Positions 26,376 to 39,000 of a DNA stretch of 64,000 nt are shown here, one piece after another. Within the stretch, counting starts at the first letter, position 1; each line of letters opens with the position of its first letter. The translations under genes and the position numbers were made by a program. Source of the stretch: Meloidogyne chitwoodi (Eukaryota > Nematoda > Chromadorea > Rhabditida > Meloidogynidae); the NCBI GenBank assembly GCA_015183035.1, contig JACZZP010000003.1, forward strand, positions 2,294,001 to 2,358,000, written 5' to 3'. The notes under the pieces were generated by a model that was not told the DNA's origin, did not search any database, and worked only from the letters and a program-made list of their open reading frames with translations.

Positions 26376-28242
26376 ATGTCATCAAGTTCACCAAAACTGC
26401 TTTCTTTCAATGGCCGTTTTATTTGGTCCATTCATGCAAATGAAAAGGTAAATTTAAAACAATTTACTAAAATTAATTATTTGATCAATTATTAAATATA
26501 TTTTAGGTAGATGGAAATTATTTTTTTCGTTCAGAGGATTTGTTAAGTGAAAAACGTTTAAATTATCAAATTATTGGACATTATTCTCCAATAGGCGAAC
26601 CAATATCTATTTATTGGTTAATAGATGGTAAAGAAGATGAAATGGTTTTGATTGACTTGAAAATTGAGGGAACACAAAAAATATTGTCACAAAGAATTTT
26701 TAAGGTTTAATAAAATATGTACCTAATAAAAAAAATAAATTTTTTTCAGATTAATTATTTTAATTGTACTTCTGTCTGGATGGGCCCAGAAAATCGACAA
26801 TATACAACTCAAATTTCTCCGTTTTCAAATGTATTAGTAGGAGAGGAGGTTGTTATGTTGATTGGCAGCTATAATTCAAATAATTGTACGTGGAATTGTT
26901 AGAAAATTTAATGATATAAAGTTTAAGAAAATATCAATAAGTAATTGACATTTTTAACTTAAAATTTTAAATTAAAATTTTTAATAAATATAAATTAACT
27001 AAAATTATTTAGCGCAACATATGCTAACATTACCACGTCTTCCAACAAGCGAGATGCGGTCAGACGAAATCTCATTATTTAACATAAAACTAGTCAATCT
27101 AAACGACACAGCGAGATGCTCATTTTTCTTTTTAGCAAAACCTATATTATCAGATAATAGTGTTGATGACTTATCTAGAATGGAACCTAAAAACCAAATT
27201 CAGAAACTTTTTTATCTTGGAGAGTTGAGTGGGGGATACAAATGTCACGTGCGAACTAGTTATCCTTTTTATATTGATGGATCCTTTAGTTCTGAAGGGA
27301 TGACACCACTTTATTGTGCTTTTCCGTATGTTAATTAAATTTTTGATGGAATTAAACGAAAATTATATATCTTAAACAATAAAAATTAGCTTGTCAAATA
27401 ATAGAAAAAGCCATTTTGTAACATTTTTTCAGTTATATGCCTCCGCATTCACTATGTTTTCGTATTAGATCATTTGCTGAGCTCCAGAATAAACCAAATT
27501 TTCCTCCTCAATCAAAAGGGAATGATTACTTTGTAACTATATTGTCTAAACCTTCTGCATTTGAGCATATCTTTAAAAGAGAACATGCACCAAGAATTAA
27601 TTTTCTCAATAATGGAAATGCTCAATTAATTCCTGGTCTATTTTGGACTATAATGAATGAAGATTTAAATATTCGACGATGGCATTTGGGTTATTTAAAT
27701 TTGTTGGAGAGGCAATGGATTGGGCCTATATTAGAATGGGAAGCACCGAAAAGTGAGAAAGCTCAAGTTTTAATGAGTTCAGATGGTTGTGTACTTGTTT
27801 TAATACGTAGTAATGGAATAGGAAGAGAAAAGGTAAGTTAGAGTGACATTTTTGTTACTAATTTGATACCATATCTAAATACTTTAATTCCGGATAACAT
27901 TTATTTTTTTTAATTTTCCGGAAAACTTAAATACATTACAAAAATATTAAAAATGCAAAAATTAAATATAAAGCGCATTAAATAAGTTTTAAAAAAACAT
28001 CAACATTAAATATTTTTCAGAAACTTAAGTTTGCGTTTTTTATTTAAAACTTTGTTTTGCGTTTAGTTTTTATTTAAAACTTAAGTTTTAAAATTTTAAA
28101 GATGCGCTGTTTCCGTATGTCCAATAAGCATTTATTAGCACCTCCAACTCTTTTAGACTCGATACTTATTTCAATTCAGTGTTCTGATAATCAAACTTTG
28201 AAATTACTTGCTCAACAACTGATGACACGTTTTGAAAAATAA
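26376..28242 (+). CDS. Unrecognised conserved-looking protein, 419 residues
   Basis: Six exons (26376-26447, 26507-26704, 26750-26885, 27013-27325, 27433-27832, 28102-28242) total 1260 nt with consistent phases and GT-AG introns. The start MSSSSPKLLSFNGRFIWSIH lies in the first open exon. The protein is globular, mixed-composition and without signal peptide, long hydrophobic span or low-complexity tail. Blocks such as YNQIIGHY-like and FPYMPPHSLCFRIRSFAEL, and a Trp-rich stretch (PGLFWTIMNEDLNIRRWHLG), look like a folded domain protein. I do not recognise the family. Codon use and splice quality match the neighbouring genuine genes. Confidence 0.75.
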
Positions 28243-31200
28243 AAATATTTTTTTTTCGTAAATTTCTTAATTTAATGTATTATATTTTACTTTAACTTTT
28301 GTATATATTTCTGCCCTTATATTTTCTTTACATAATCAAATTATATTTATATGTACATTAACAATTTATACTTTTCTTTCTAAAAACGTAAAATTTATAA
28401 GCTTAACAGTTTCCTTGATTTTCAATGATTTTGGTTTCATATTTCAATCTTGAATTTTTATAGTGTAAATGATTTGCCAAAATTATGTTTGTATTTAAAC
28501 AGAGTCAGCTGCCTTTATTTCATTTTTATATATTTTCTTAGGGCATTTTATTTAGTATTGGCAGAAATCGTGTATTTTTTGGTGATTTAAAGAAATATTT
28601 ATTTTGGTTTCAAGTTTCATAATTTTCTCCATTTGTTAAATAATATTAGATAAATTATTATTTTGATTAATAAAAATAATAATAGAGCTTGGCTTTTTTC
28701 TGTAATATTTCTAATATTACATAAATTGTAAAATTGCTTTTTAAATATTCAAGAACTTGATTCAAGTTTTAAGTCTAAACTTAAGTTGTTAAGTTTACTG
28801 AATAAACTCAAGTTTTTAAACTTGTTTTAAAATTATCTTAATTTAATAAGAATATGCTTTGTAGTTTTATAGAAAGTAAGTTTACAAACTTAAGATTTTT
28901 TAATTATTACAATTCAAGTTTATTTAAATAAACTTTATTCTGTTTCTTCTAAAGTTAATTTGTTAAGTTTGTAAACTTAACAAGTTTGTCAACATTAAAT
29001 AATTTTGTAAATTTTCCGGAACATAAGTACATAATCCAGATAAAAATTACTCAATTTAAAAAAATAAAAAATTATTATTCATCCATAATATATTTTAATC
29101 TTAAAAATAGTAAATAAAATGCCGAAAATAAAAAAGAACAAAAAACGTTCCCACGTTTTTTGTTTAATAATGTCCCGCTTAACCGCTGTTTTCCCTTTTA
29201 TATTCACAACAAAATTTACATAAAGAGGGATTTTCAAGAATTTTTGATAAAAAATATTTAATTTTAATAAATAAAATTTTTAATATTTTTATTTGCTAAT
29301 TTTACTTATAAAAAGATTAAAAATAAAATAAATTTATTTTGGCAAAAAATTATTAAAATATATTTTTTATTAATTTTTTCTCCTATTTTTTCATTACAGA
29401 AATATTTATTTACACTTATATTTTACAATCGGACGCCTTAAAAAATAAAAAATAAATAAATTCTCGTTTAAATTAATATTCATATTCAGCCTTTTCTCAA
29501 ACTCTATTTTTTATCTTTTTATTTTGAGGAACCATTTATAAAATATTTGAAAAAATTATATAAATCGTTTTTTGAATTGAAAAAGACGGAAAAATGAGGA
29601 AAAGGGGAGTGAAGGACACAAGATTTTTAAATTTTTGGCAGCTTAAAACTAAAAATTATTTTTTCTGACTTGTCTCGAATAATTTTCTAAAAAGAAAGGA
29701 AAATTCAATTGACAGACTATCTGACAGTTTTTTTCAATGGCGGCGTTTATCGTACGATTTTTGGATAGTAGATGTCCTTCCTTCCCCGTCCTCTAAGTTT
29801 TCTTTTATTTTTTTTTCTGCCCTTATTTGGTTTTGATAAAATCAACGAAAAATAAAAATTAGGAACGTTTAATTTAAAGAAAAAAATATTTTTTTAAATA
29901 AAGTTAAAAATAAAAGAGTAAAAAAAGCCAATGCCATCTTTTTTCTTCCTCAATCAAAAATAAAATAAATTAAAAAGAATTAAAAATAAATATATTTATT
30001 TAATTTTATTGCCAACCAAACATTTCTAATAATTTTCAAGGTTATTTTTCTATATTTGTATTTTATTTTATTAATTTTATATACTCCTCACAAACAAAAA
30101 CTGTTTTTAATATTGTCAAATATTGGCAGTAAGAAGGATAATTAATTACAATTGTAAAACTTAAAACTTGAGTAGTTTTATTTGTTTGTTTTTAAGTTTG
30201 CGCTTAAGTTTTTATTTGTTTGTTTTTAAGTTTGAAACTTAGTTACTTTAAAACAAGTTTGTGCTTTTCGATTATTTATATATCCTTAATTTTTTAATGT
30301 TTTAGAACTTATTTTTCCTTAAGAAATTAATAATTATATATGTATTACCTATTTAATGTTTGTTGAATAAAAAATGAAAAAATATTTATTTAGATAATTT
30401 TAATGGTATTTTTAATATTTTTATTGTCTTTAACTTTTATTTTTTATTTTAATATTTTTTATCTTCTCTTTTTCAGCCTTTTAAATAAAAAACAAGATTC
30501 CACATTTTCCAAAATTCCAAAACTTTAAATTTTGATAAATTAGTCTAATAAAAGAAAAATTTTTTTGAATAACTAATTTAATTAAAAAAGAATTTATTAT
30601 TTTATTTTTAATTTTTGTCGACCCGTATTTTTGTTATAAAAAAGTAAAAACATTTAATTTAATTATTACGCACTTTGTATCTTCTCAAACTTCTCTTAAC
30701 GTTAATTTAAGTATTATTAAATATTTAATTACTCTTTTTACACTTTTCGTCACTTGTTTTTATTTAAACAAAAATTTCATCGAATTCCAAGAAAGAATTC
30801 ATTTACTAGTATTTTTATTTTTATAACAAGTCACTATTATTACCAAGTTTAATTATTTAAGTTTTTCAAGTTTGCGCATTAAGATTGTACTTTTAACAAA
30901 CAATTGTTTTATTTTCTTTTATCGTTATTATTCTTTTACATATTGTAATTTTAATGTTTTATCAAATTTTTGGACATTAGAGTCTGAGAAACTTTTTTAA
31001 TTAAATTTTTTTATTTTTGATTTTATCAATGTTTCTTATTTAAATTTCAATTGTAATTAAAGAAACGACAAACAAACATCTTTGTACTATTGTCTTCCCA
31101 CTTAATATAACAACTAAATTTCCTCATTTTTCACATGTTTTTCCTATCAAAGAATTTTTATTTTTCTTTTATTTAATTATAATTGTTTCATCACTTTTTT

Positions 31201-34200
31201 CCTAATAATATTTAATTTTTATCTTTTTGATATTTCCAACAAAATTTTTTTTTAATTATTTTCATATTATTTTCATACATTTTTCACGTTAAAATTAATT
31301 TTATTTATTCTTTTTTTCTTTACTTAAATTTAAAATTAATTACATATTTTACTTTTTTGTCTAAGTAAGAGTATTATCATATCAGCTATTTTCAGTCACC
31401 TTTAGAGTGTAGTCATTAAAAATATTGTCATTAGAGTCCTGATTTTTTAATTAAAATTTATGGTTATTAGAGTTTAATTTTTTAAATATGAGGTCATTAG
31501 AGTCCTGACTCAAATATTTTCAAATATTATTTTTCCGGACTCAAATTTCCTTTTCATTTCCTTCTCATTTTTTCTTCCACTTCCATCCGTTCCTTATTTT
31601 GCTTGTTATCAGTGTGCAAATAGCGGCGAAATTAAAAAATTGTGTGAAGGGAAAGAGTCAATTTCCGAGACTTCATCGTTTTTCTTGCTTCGCTTTTTTC
31701 TTTTACATTTATTTTTTAATTTTGCTGCCAAAGTCCGCTTACTCCTCGATCATGGGTATTAAATAAAATATAAATATAGGTATCTATGCACTACAAATAT
31801 TTTTCAATGAAAAATACTTTTTTAATTGGCCTTTGCAATAATTAATTATTATTTAAGTATTTTAGCAGTTTTTAAATAGTAAGAACATGCTTTTTATCTT
31901 TTTTCAAAAATATTTTTATTAATTATATGTTTGTAGTTTGCAACAAAAACAAAATATATAATTAATTAAAAACAATGTTTACAAATAAAAATAATATAAA
32001 CAAGAATAAATAATAAGTACAATTGTAAAACTTAAAACTTGAATATTTTTAAACATGAATTGTATTTTCAAATCAAGTTTTTTTTAATCAGAATTTGTAA
32101 TTGTAAAACTTTATTTTTATTAAATTATTTAATATTTACCTAATTAATTGTTATTTGATAAATAATTGTATATTTTAATAAATAATTATGTTATTTTATT
32201 GACTTATTAATTGTTCTTTTTTTTCACTTGGGAATAATAATAATATTAGCCATAATATGTTCTTATTGATCTCATTATTTAAATTAAAAAGACTTTTTTG
32301 CTTATTTGCTTTTTGCCTTATTTTCCAATTTAAAGGCTTCTCTTTTAAACTAATTTAACAAGAAAATATCACACACACAAATCCTTCTAATTATTAAAAG
32401 TATTATCCTCTCAACACTAGATTTAACTCCCTCAATTTACTAAAAAGGATTAAAAATATATGTACACCTTATTTAATTATATTTTTATTTTTTGAGATTA
32501 TTATATTTATTTACATTTTATTTTTTATATTTGTTAATTTAATAATATTTATATAATCAGAAATTATAATTGTAAAATCTAAAATAAATAAAATATAAAT
32601 TTATTAATTTCAAATTTAAGTATTAATCAGAACAATTAATTGTAAAACTTAAATAAATCTAACAAACCAGAATCTGTATTTTCTAATTTAATTTGAAACA
32701 AATTTATACATTGTAAAAATTAAGTTTTACAATAAACTTAAGTATTACAATAAACTTAAGTTTTACAATAATTCAACTTTTCAATAAACTTAAGTTTTAC
32801 ATTGTAAAACTTGAATACTTTCTAAGTAAAGTTTGTATTTTTTTTAACTAAAATACTTGATTATTTCCTATTCTTCAGTTTTGAATTAATTATTCATCAT
32901 ACAAACATACATTAAGCAGTTTTTGTGTGTTTGAGCTTCTTAACTACATTCCTTTCCTTTTTTAATTTTACGGATTGAAGTAAAAATTAATTTTGTGTAA
33001 ATTAATATAAATGAACGGGTGAATTGGCAAATAACAATAAGGCGACTACAAAAATGTTAAAAATGAAGGTGGAGAGGGTAGATAGAAGGTGGAAAGCTTA
33101 GGCTAATCCGCGCAAAAATTTCACGGCAATATTTTTTTATTATTATTTCATTTATATTTCCTCTTGTTTGCTTCCACCCCCGCTAATTTGTTTTAATATC
33201 CTAAAACACCTTTCATTTTTCTTTTCACTTTTTTACTAAAATAAAAAAATGGCTTAAAAGTAATGTGATTCTTTGTTTTACACACTAATTCTACAAATAC
33301 ATATAAATATTTAATTATTTAATAATAATAAATAAATATTTTATTTAAATATTATGTATTATTAAATTCATTATTTTATATAAGTAAAATGTCAGAATAT
33401 TATTAATTATTATTGTAGTATCTGTATTTTTAAAAAATAAATCAGAATTCGTGTTTTAAAACTTTTTTTACAAATCAGAATTTGTGTTTTAAGTTTAAAA
33501 AAAGATCAGAATTTTTATTGCATATTAAAGTTTTTATAATTGTATTTTTTACAAATTCTGATTTTAAAATACATGTTTATTTAAACGAATATATATTAAT
33601 GTTTCACTTTTTATCTAAAATTGTCCATAAACCTCTCACTCGTAATAAATATTAAAAAAATGCTTTTATTTATTATTCTGGCTAATAATCTTTTATTAAA
33701 GAATTAATGAGCACTTTAGGGGGAGGCACTCTTTCTGGATTTTTTTAAATTAAACATCAGAATTTTTATTAAAATTTGTTCATCTCTTAAATATTTTTTT
33801 TTTTAAATTATTATTATTTTTATATTAGTAATTATAAAGTGCGTGAAAAAAATATTAAAATATTCCATTTATTAAAAAAAAATAAAAATTAATTTGTCAA
33901 GAGAATATTTAATATATAAAATTAAATAAATATTTTTAATAAAATATTTATTTTCTTTTAATTTTTATTTGGCTTTTTTTATTTTATTCAACTAAATTTT
34001 CTCAAAATTAAAATAAATAATTTAGAGTTACTAAAACTTTTTGGCTAGGATCACATTTATAATTTTATTCAGAATTTTAAAAAGCAAAATTAAAGAAAAT
34101 AATTAAAAAATATTTAAAAAAGGTTATCTTCAATTAATTGAAGCAAAAGCTAAAAGGAAGGATTATTTATTTGGACAAATTAAATAAAATAAGGGAATTT

Positions 34201-36015
34201 TTTTAAAGCTTTTGAGAATTAAATATCAAAATTATATATATTTTTAATAATAAATTATTATTTTTTAAATCCATTTTATTAAAAAAAAATTATTTCCTTA
34301 TTCTAAAATTAATCTTAAAATTAAATTATTAAAAAAACAACTAAAATTGTCTTTAAAAATTTTTTTAATTAAAAAAACAAATTTCTAACATTTTTAACTA
34401 TTTTTCTTTCATATTTATTCAAATCCAAAAAACCACAGTATTTTTAAAATAAATTTATAATTATATTAATGTTATTTCCTTTCTTTTTAGCTTCTAAAAG
34501 ATATTTGAAATAAATTTTATTCAAATTTTTTTATTTTAAAAATGACCAGATTTTTTATTTAATGTCCAGTTATTTAAAATAAAATTTTATTCCTTCGCTC
34601 TGTTCCTATTTTTCGTTTTTTTTTAATTTTATTCATTTCTTCAGCTTTCTTGTAACCATTTTTATTTGTTAGATTACTGTATTATTTAATTTAATTTAAA
34701 TATTTTTTTAAATTAATTTTTTGAAGAAATCAAAACATTTAATTTTTTAGATTCTGATCTAAAAATAAAATAAGATTGTTTTGTTAAATTATAATTAAAT
34801 ATTCAAGTTTATTAAATTTTACAATTTATAAATTCAAGTTTATTAAATTTTACAATTTGTAAAAAGTTTATTAAAAATTACAAATTGTAAAAAATACAAA
34901 CTTATCTTAATTTTCCTTTTATTTTCTCTTAAATTATTCTAACATTTTTTAATTAATTATTTTTGTCAATTCTTTTTTCTTTAAATTTAACTTTCCATTT
35001 ACTCTTAAAAAATAATACATTTTTATATTTATTCACTTTTCCATTCTCGTCGGTCATTTAAACATTTGTAAAAAATAAATAAAAAAAATTAGGAACGGCT
35101 ATATTCTTTGACCATAAGAAGCTTTTTCACCTTTTAAATATTTCCATTTATATATAATATCTATTTTTAAATTTGCATTCTTTTCTAAAAAATGTCAATA
35201 AGAAGCCGACAGGGGAAAATATAAAATAATATTTTTTTATAATATTTATGAATTGAGATACTTATTTTAATATTACAAATTGTATATTTTTTTAAGTTTG
35301 TAAAATATTCTTTTAAAATATTAAAGTTTGTAAAAAGAATATAGACTGGTAATTAGGGGAATATAGAACTTAATCTTGCTAAATTAATAATTAATTATTA
35401 ATTATTTCGAATTATTCCTTCAATCACCTTTTTTCCACCCTTAAAAATATTAATTCTTACATTTATTAATTTCTTATTCTTCCAATAAAGAGAAGAATAA
35501 GCATTTTTTAGCATATATATTATACTGTATAAATAGCTTCAGGAATGCAAAAATATGTATTTTAGGAAACAAAAAAAGATTAGCTAAAAACAGTTGCTTA
35601 TTTAATCACACATCATTTTTAATTAAATATATTTTATTTACAAACTTGAATATTTTAATAAACTTAAATGTTTAATTGAATAAAATTTAAAGTTAATCAA
35701 GTTTATAAAGTGTTCAAGTTTGTAAAATACGATATATTTAAATTTTATTCCGTTTAATTATTTAAGTTTGTAAAATTATAATCAAGTTTATAAAGTGTTC
35801 AAGTTTATTTATTAAAATATTCTAGTTTGCAAGCTTGAATATTCTTAAACTTAAATATTTACAAACTTGAATAAATAAATAAAATAAAACTTTCATAGTT
35901 GTGTAAATTTTACTAGAATTGTAAATTTAAAGTTTTACTTTTTTAATAATAAATATGTACAAACACTCAAATAATTATTTTCAATTTTAGAATTAAGTTT
36001 AATATTATTATTAAA
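28243..36015. other. 7.8 kb gene-free A+T-rich region
   Basis: No coding exon or known RNA was found on either strand. The bulk is A/T-rich with many copies of AAGTTTGTAAA-like phrases in both orientations. Islands of higher complexity stand out at about 29560-29800, 31540-31760 and 33010-33200 and could be regulatory or 5'UTR exons of the zinc-finger gene. At 31395-31510 the phrase CATTAGAGT recurs several times. A TTTTCAATTTTAG acceptor at ~35991 precedes the zinc-finger ATG. Confidence 0.5.
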
Positions 36016-39000
36016 ATGGATCAATTTCATTCAAATTTGCTTTTACTTCAGTGTCAACGACTTAAAACACCGCCGCAACCTTTTGATTGTGCTATTCGGG
36101 TGTTTTTATCTGATGAATTTGGCTCTGAATCTAAAGGTGTTTTTTTATTATTATTTTATTTTAAAAAATAAATAAATTTATTAAATAAAAATATTTTTAA
36201 AAATTCCCAACATAAAAAATTATTTCATTTCTATTTTTCTTGTTTTACTTATTTTTTTCTAAATACGTGGAAAATAGTAAAATTGATATAATTTAAAAAA
36301 ATAGGGAAAAGAAAATTAAGAAACTTCCACTTTTCAATTTATTTTAAATTTTGTGAGGAGCGTCCTAATTGAACACCTTCAACTTCAGACCTCATAACTC
36401 AAAAACTGATTGATCATTTCTAAAGTTTTTGATATCATTGGATAGAGAATTAAATTATTTACGAAATCTTAGAAAATTAGACTTTTTGATTTTTTGTTTT
36501 AAATGTTATGTTAAAAAATGGTAATTTTTGGTAGTTTTTTTATAATTTTATTTCCAACTTTTAAAAAAAATTTATTTTTATATCATTTAATAGCCCATTC
36601 AATTCTCTATCAGATGATATCAAATTCATTCAGAAAACATTTTTCCTTACTGAGTTATGCGTCCTAGAATCATCCCAACTCTTATTACTCAACAAAATCT
36701 CTCCTAATTTTTATTTTATTTTTCTAAACTTTTCTTTTAATTTTTTTTTTCTATTTTTTACTTGTTTTTTAAGTTATTTTCAAATTTCCTGTCTGTTCAC
36801 AATTTTCTTTTAACAAATTTTGTGCAAAATGTTCGCGCAGACGTTAAGAAAAGAAAAGAAACGTGTAGGGGAGTAAGGTAACTTTTGGGCCTTTTAATTC
36901 TCTCGAAATTAAATGAGACGTTCGTTTAAGTTACCCTCGGGGATCAAAACAACCTTCTCCTTCAATCTTTTTCCTTTTTTAAATTTTATGTTCATTTTTC
37001 TTTTTTTTTTTAATTTTTAGAGGAAGGAAGGTTTTTGGGTGTTCACAAAATAAAAATTCCCTTTCCTCTCGAATTCAACTTTTTTAATTTTCTTTTAGTA
37101 AATTTAAAGATGAGAGTTTAAAAAGTTGTTTTTACAATTATATTTTGGTACAATTTTAAAATTTGTAGATTTTTCTATAATTAATTTAATTAAAACCAGA
37201 CAAAATATAAATTGTCTGAGTCAGTTTTCTTAAATATTTTCAGTGAAATAAATAAAATTAGAAAATAAATAATACTCTGAAAAATTATATAAAAAAGAAA
37301 AAAAAATAAAAAAAATGTTTTTTAATTTATCAAGATTTATAAAAGTTGCGGATAAATTTTGCGGAATTTTAAAATTAATTTTAAAATATTTAAAAAAAAA
37401 TTATTTTTTAATTTTAATATATTTTTTTATAATTTTTAGAACATCTTATTTTTGTCCATAGTCATACAATTTCAAATAAAAGTATTCCTTTACGTGCTCA
37501 ACTGGATCAACAAACAAATATTGCGCTAGCGCGCTTTTTACTTCTTTTACATGCGCATGAAGAAAGTTTTGTTAAAGGATTAGCTTCTAGTGGAGCTTTA
37601 AATAATTTTTTACGTGAAATTAAACTTGGTAAATTATTAAAATTATTTTTTTATAATTTAATTTCTTAAAAAAAGTTTCAAAAAATTAAAAAAATTATTT
37701 AAATAAAATTAAAAAAATTATTTTTATTTAATTTTAAGATCTCTCAGCACTACAAAATGGTTTGGAAGCTTTTAAACTATTTTTAACCTATCTTTACGGT
37801 GATCAGTCAGTTGTTATGGGTACTAATGGCAGTCTTTTTGAACAAGTAGTTTATTTATTAAAATTAATTTTTTTATTCTGATTTTATTTTTAAAATATTC
37901 TGATATTTTTTATTTATTAATTCTGATATTTTTTTCAGTTAATTCTTCTCTCCAAACTTTTTGCTGTACCAGACTTAGAAATGTCTATGCGTTCAGCAAC
38001 ACTTTTAAATTTTATTGGAATTCATATTGGAGGAAATAAAGAAATATTAAATAATGAATCTCAATTATCTGCTTGTACTACATCTCCAGGCAGTAGTGAA
38101 ATTAATTCAGAACAATTATCTTCATTTGGAAAAATTAATAAAAATGATGCTTCTTCATTAACTTCCTTACCTTTATATTCTGGTAATTTTTTAAAAAACA
38201 TTCTGATTAAATTCTGATTTTTTAAAATATCAATAGCTTATATGCAATTGCAACAATCATTGTTATTTGGTAACCAATCTTCTCCTTATACATTTATTCA
38301 AAATCAAAATCCGGCTGAATTACAAACTTCAATAACCCAACCTGAACAGATTAAAAAAGAATCTTTTGCAGCATTGTTTCAACCTCCTCGGTAATTTTAT
38401 TCTGAATTAATTTTATTTAAGTTTGTACTTAAGTTGTAAATTCTGATATTTTTACTTTTAAGTTTGCACTTAAATTTACAAATTCTGATTAGTTTTTACT
38501 TTTATTTAAGTTTGCACTTATTAGGTAAGTTTACAAATTCTGATTTATTTAATATTCTGATTTAAAAATTCCAATTTACTTATAACATTACAATTTCTGA
38601 TTTATTTTGCTTCTACATATTTTAGTTTCTTTTTTATAATTACTCTATTCCTTTACAGTCAATTTTCCTTATTTATTTTTTAATCCTTTACAAACATTTT
38701 TTCCATACTTTTAAGAATTCATTCATTAATCCTTTAAGAGAGAAAGAGGGAAGATTCTGATTTACTTTAATTCTTAAAATTAATCACTTTGTTATTTATC
38801 CGGTTTTTATTTATTTCCTTGACTAATTTTACTCTTTAATTTATTATATTTATTTTATTTTCAACCACTTTATGTTCCATTAAATATTATATTTTTTTAA
38901 TAAAACATTTTCCTGGTTTTATTAACATTTTCACAATTTTTTTAGATCAGATTCTGACAATGATAATAACATTGGAGAAGATTTGCAACAAAATAATAAT

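Noticed and set aside
29730..29790. Small open frame beginning MAAFIVRFLDS in the gene desert
   Set aside because: Only about 19 residues, no splice partner and no homology recognised.
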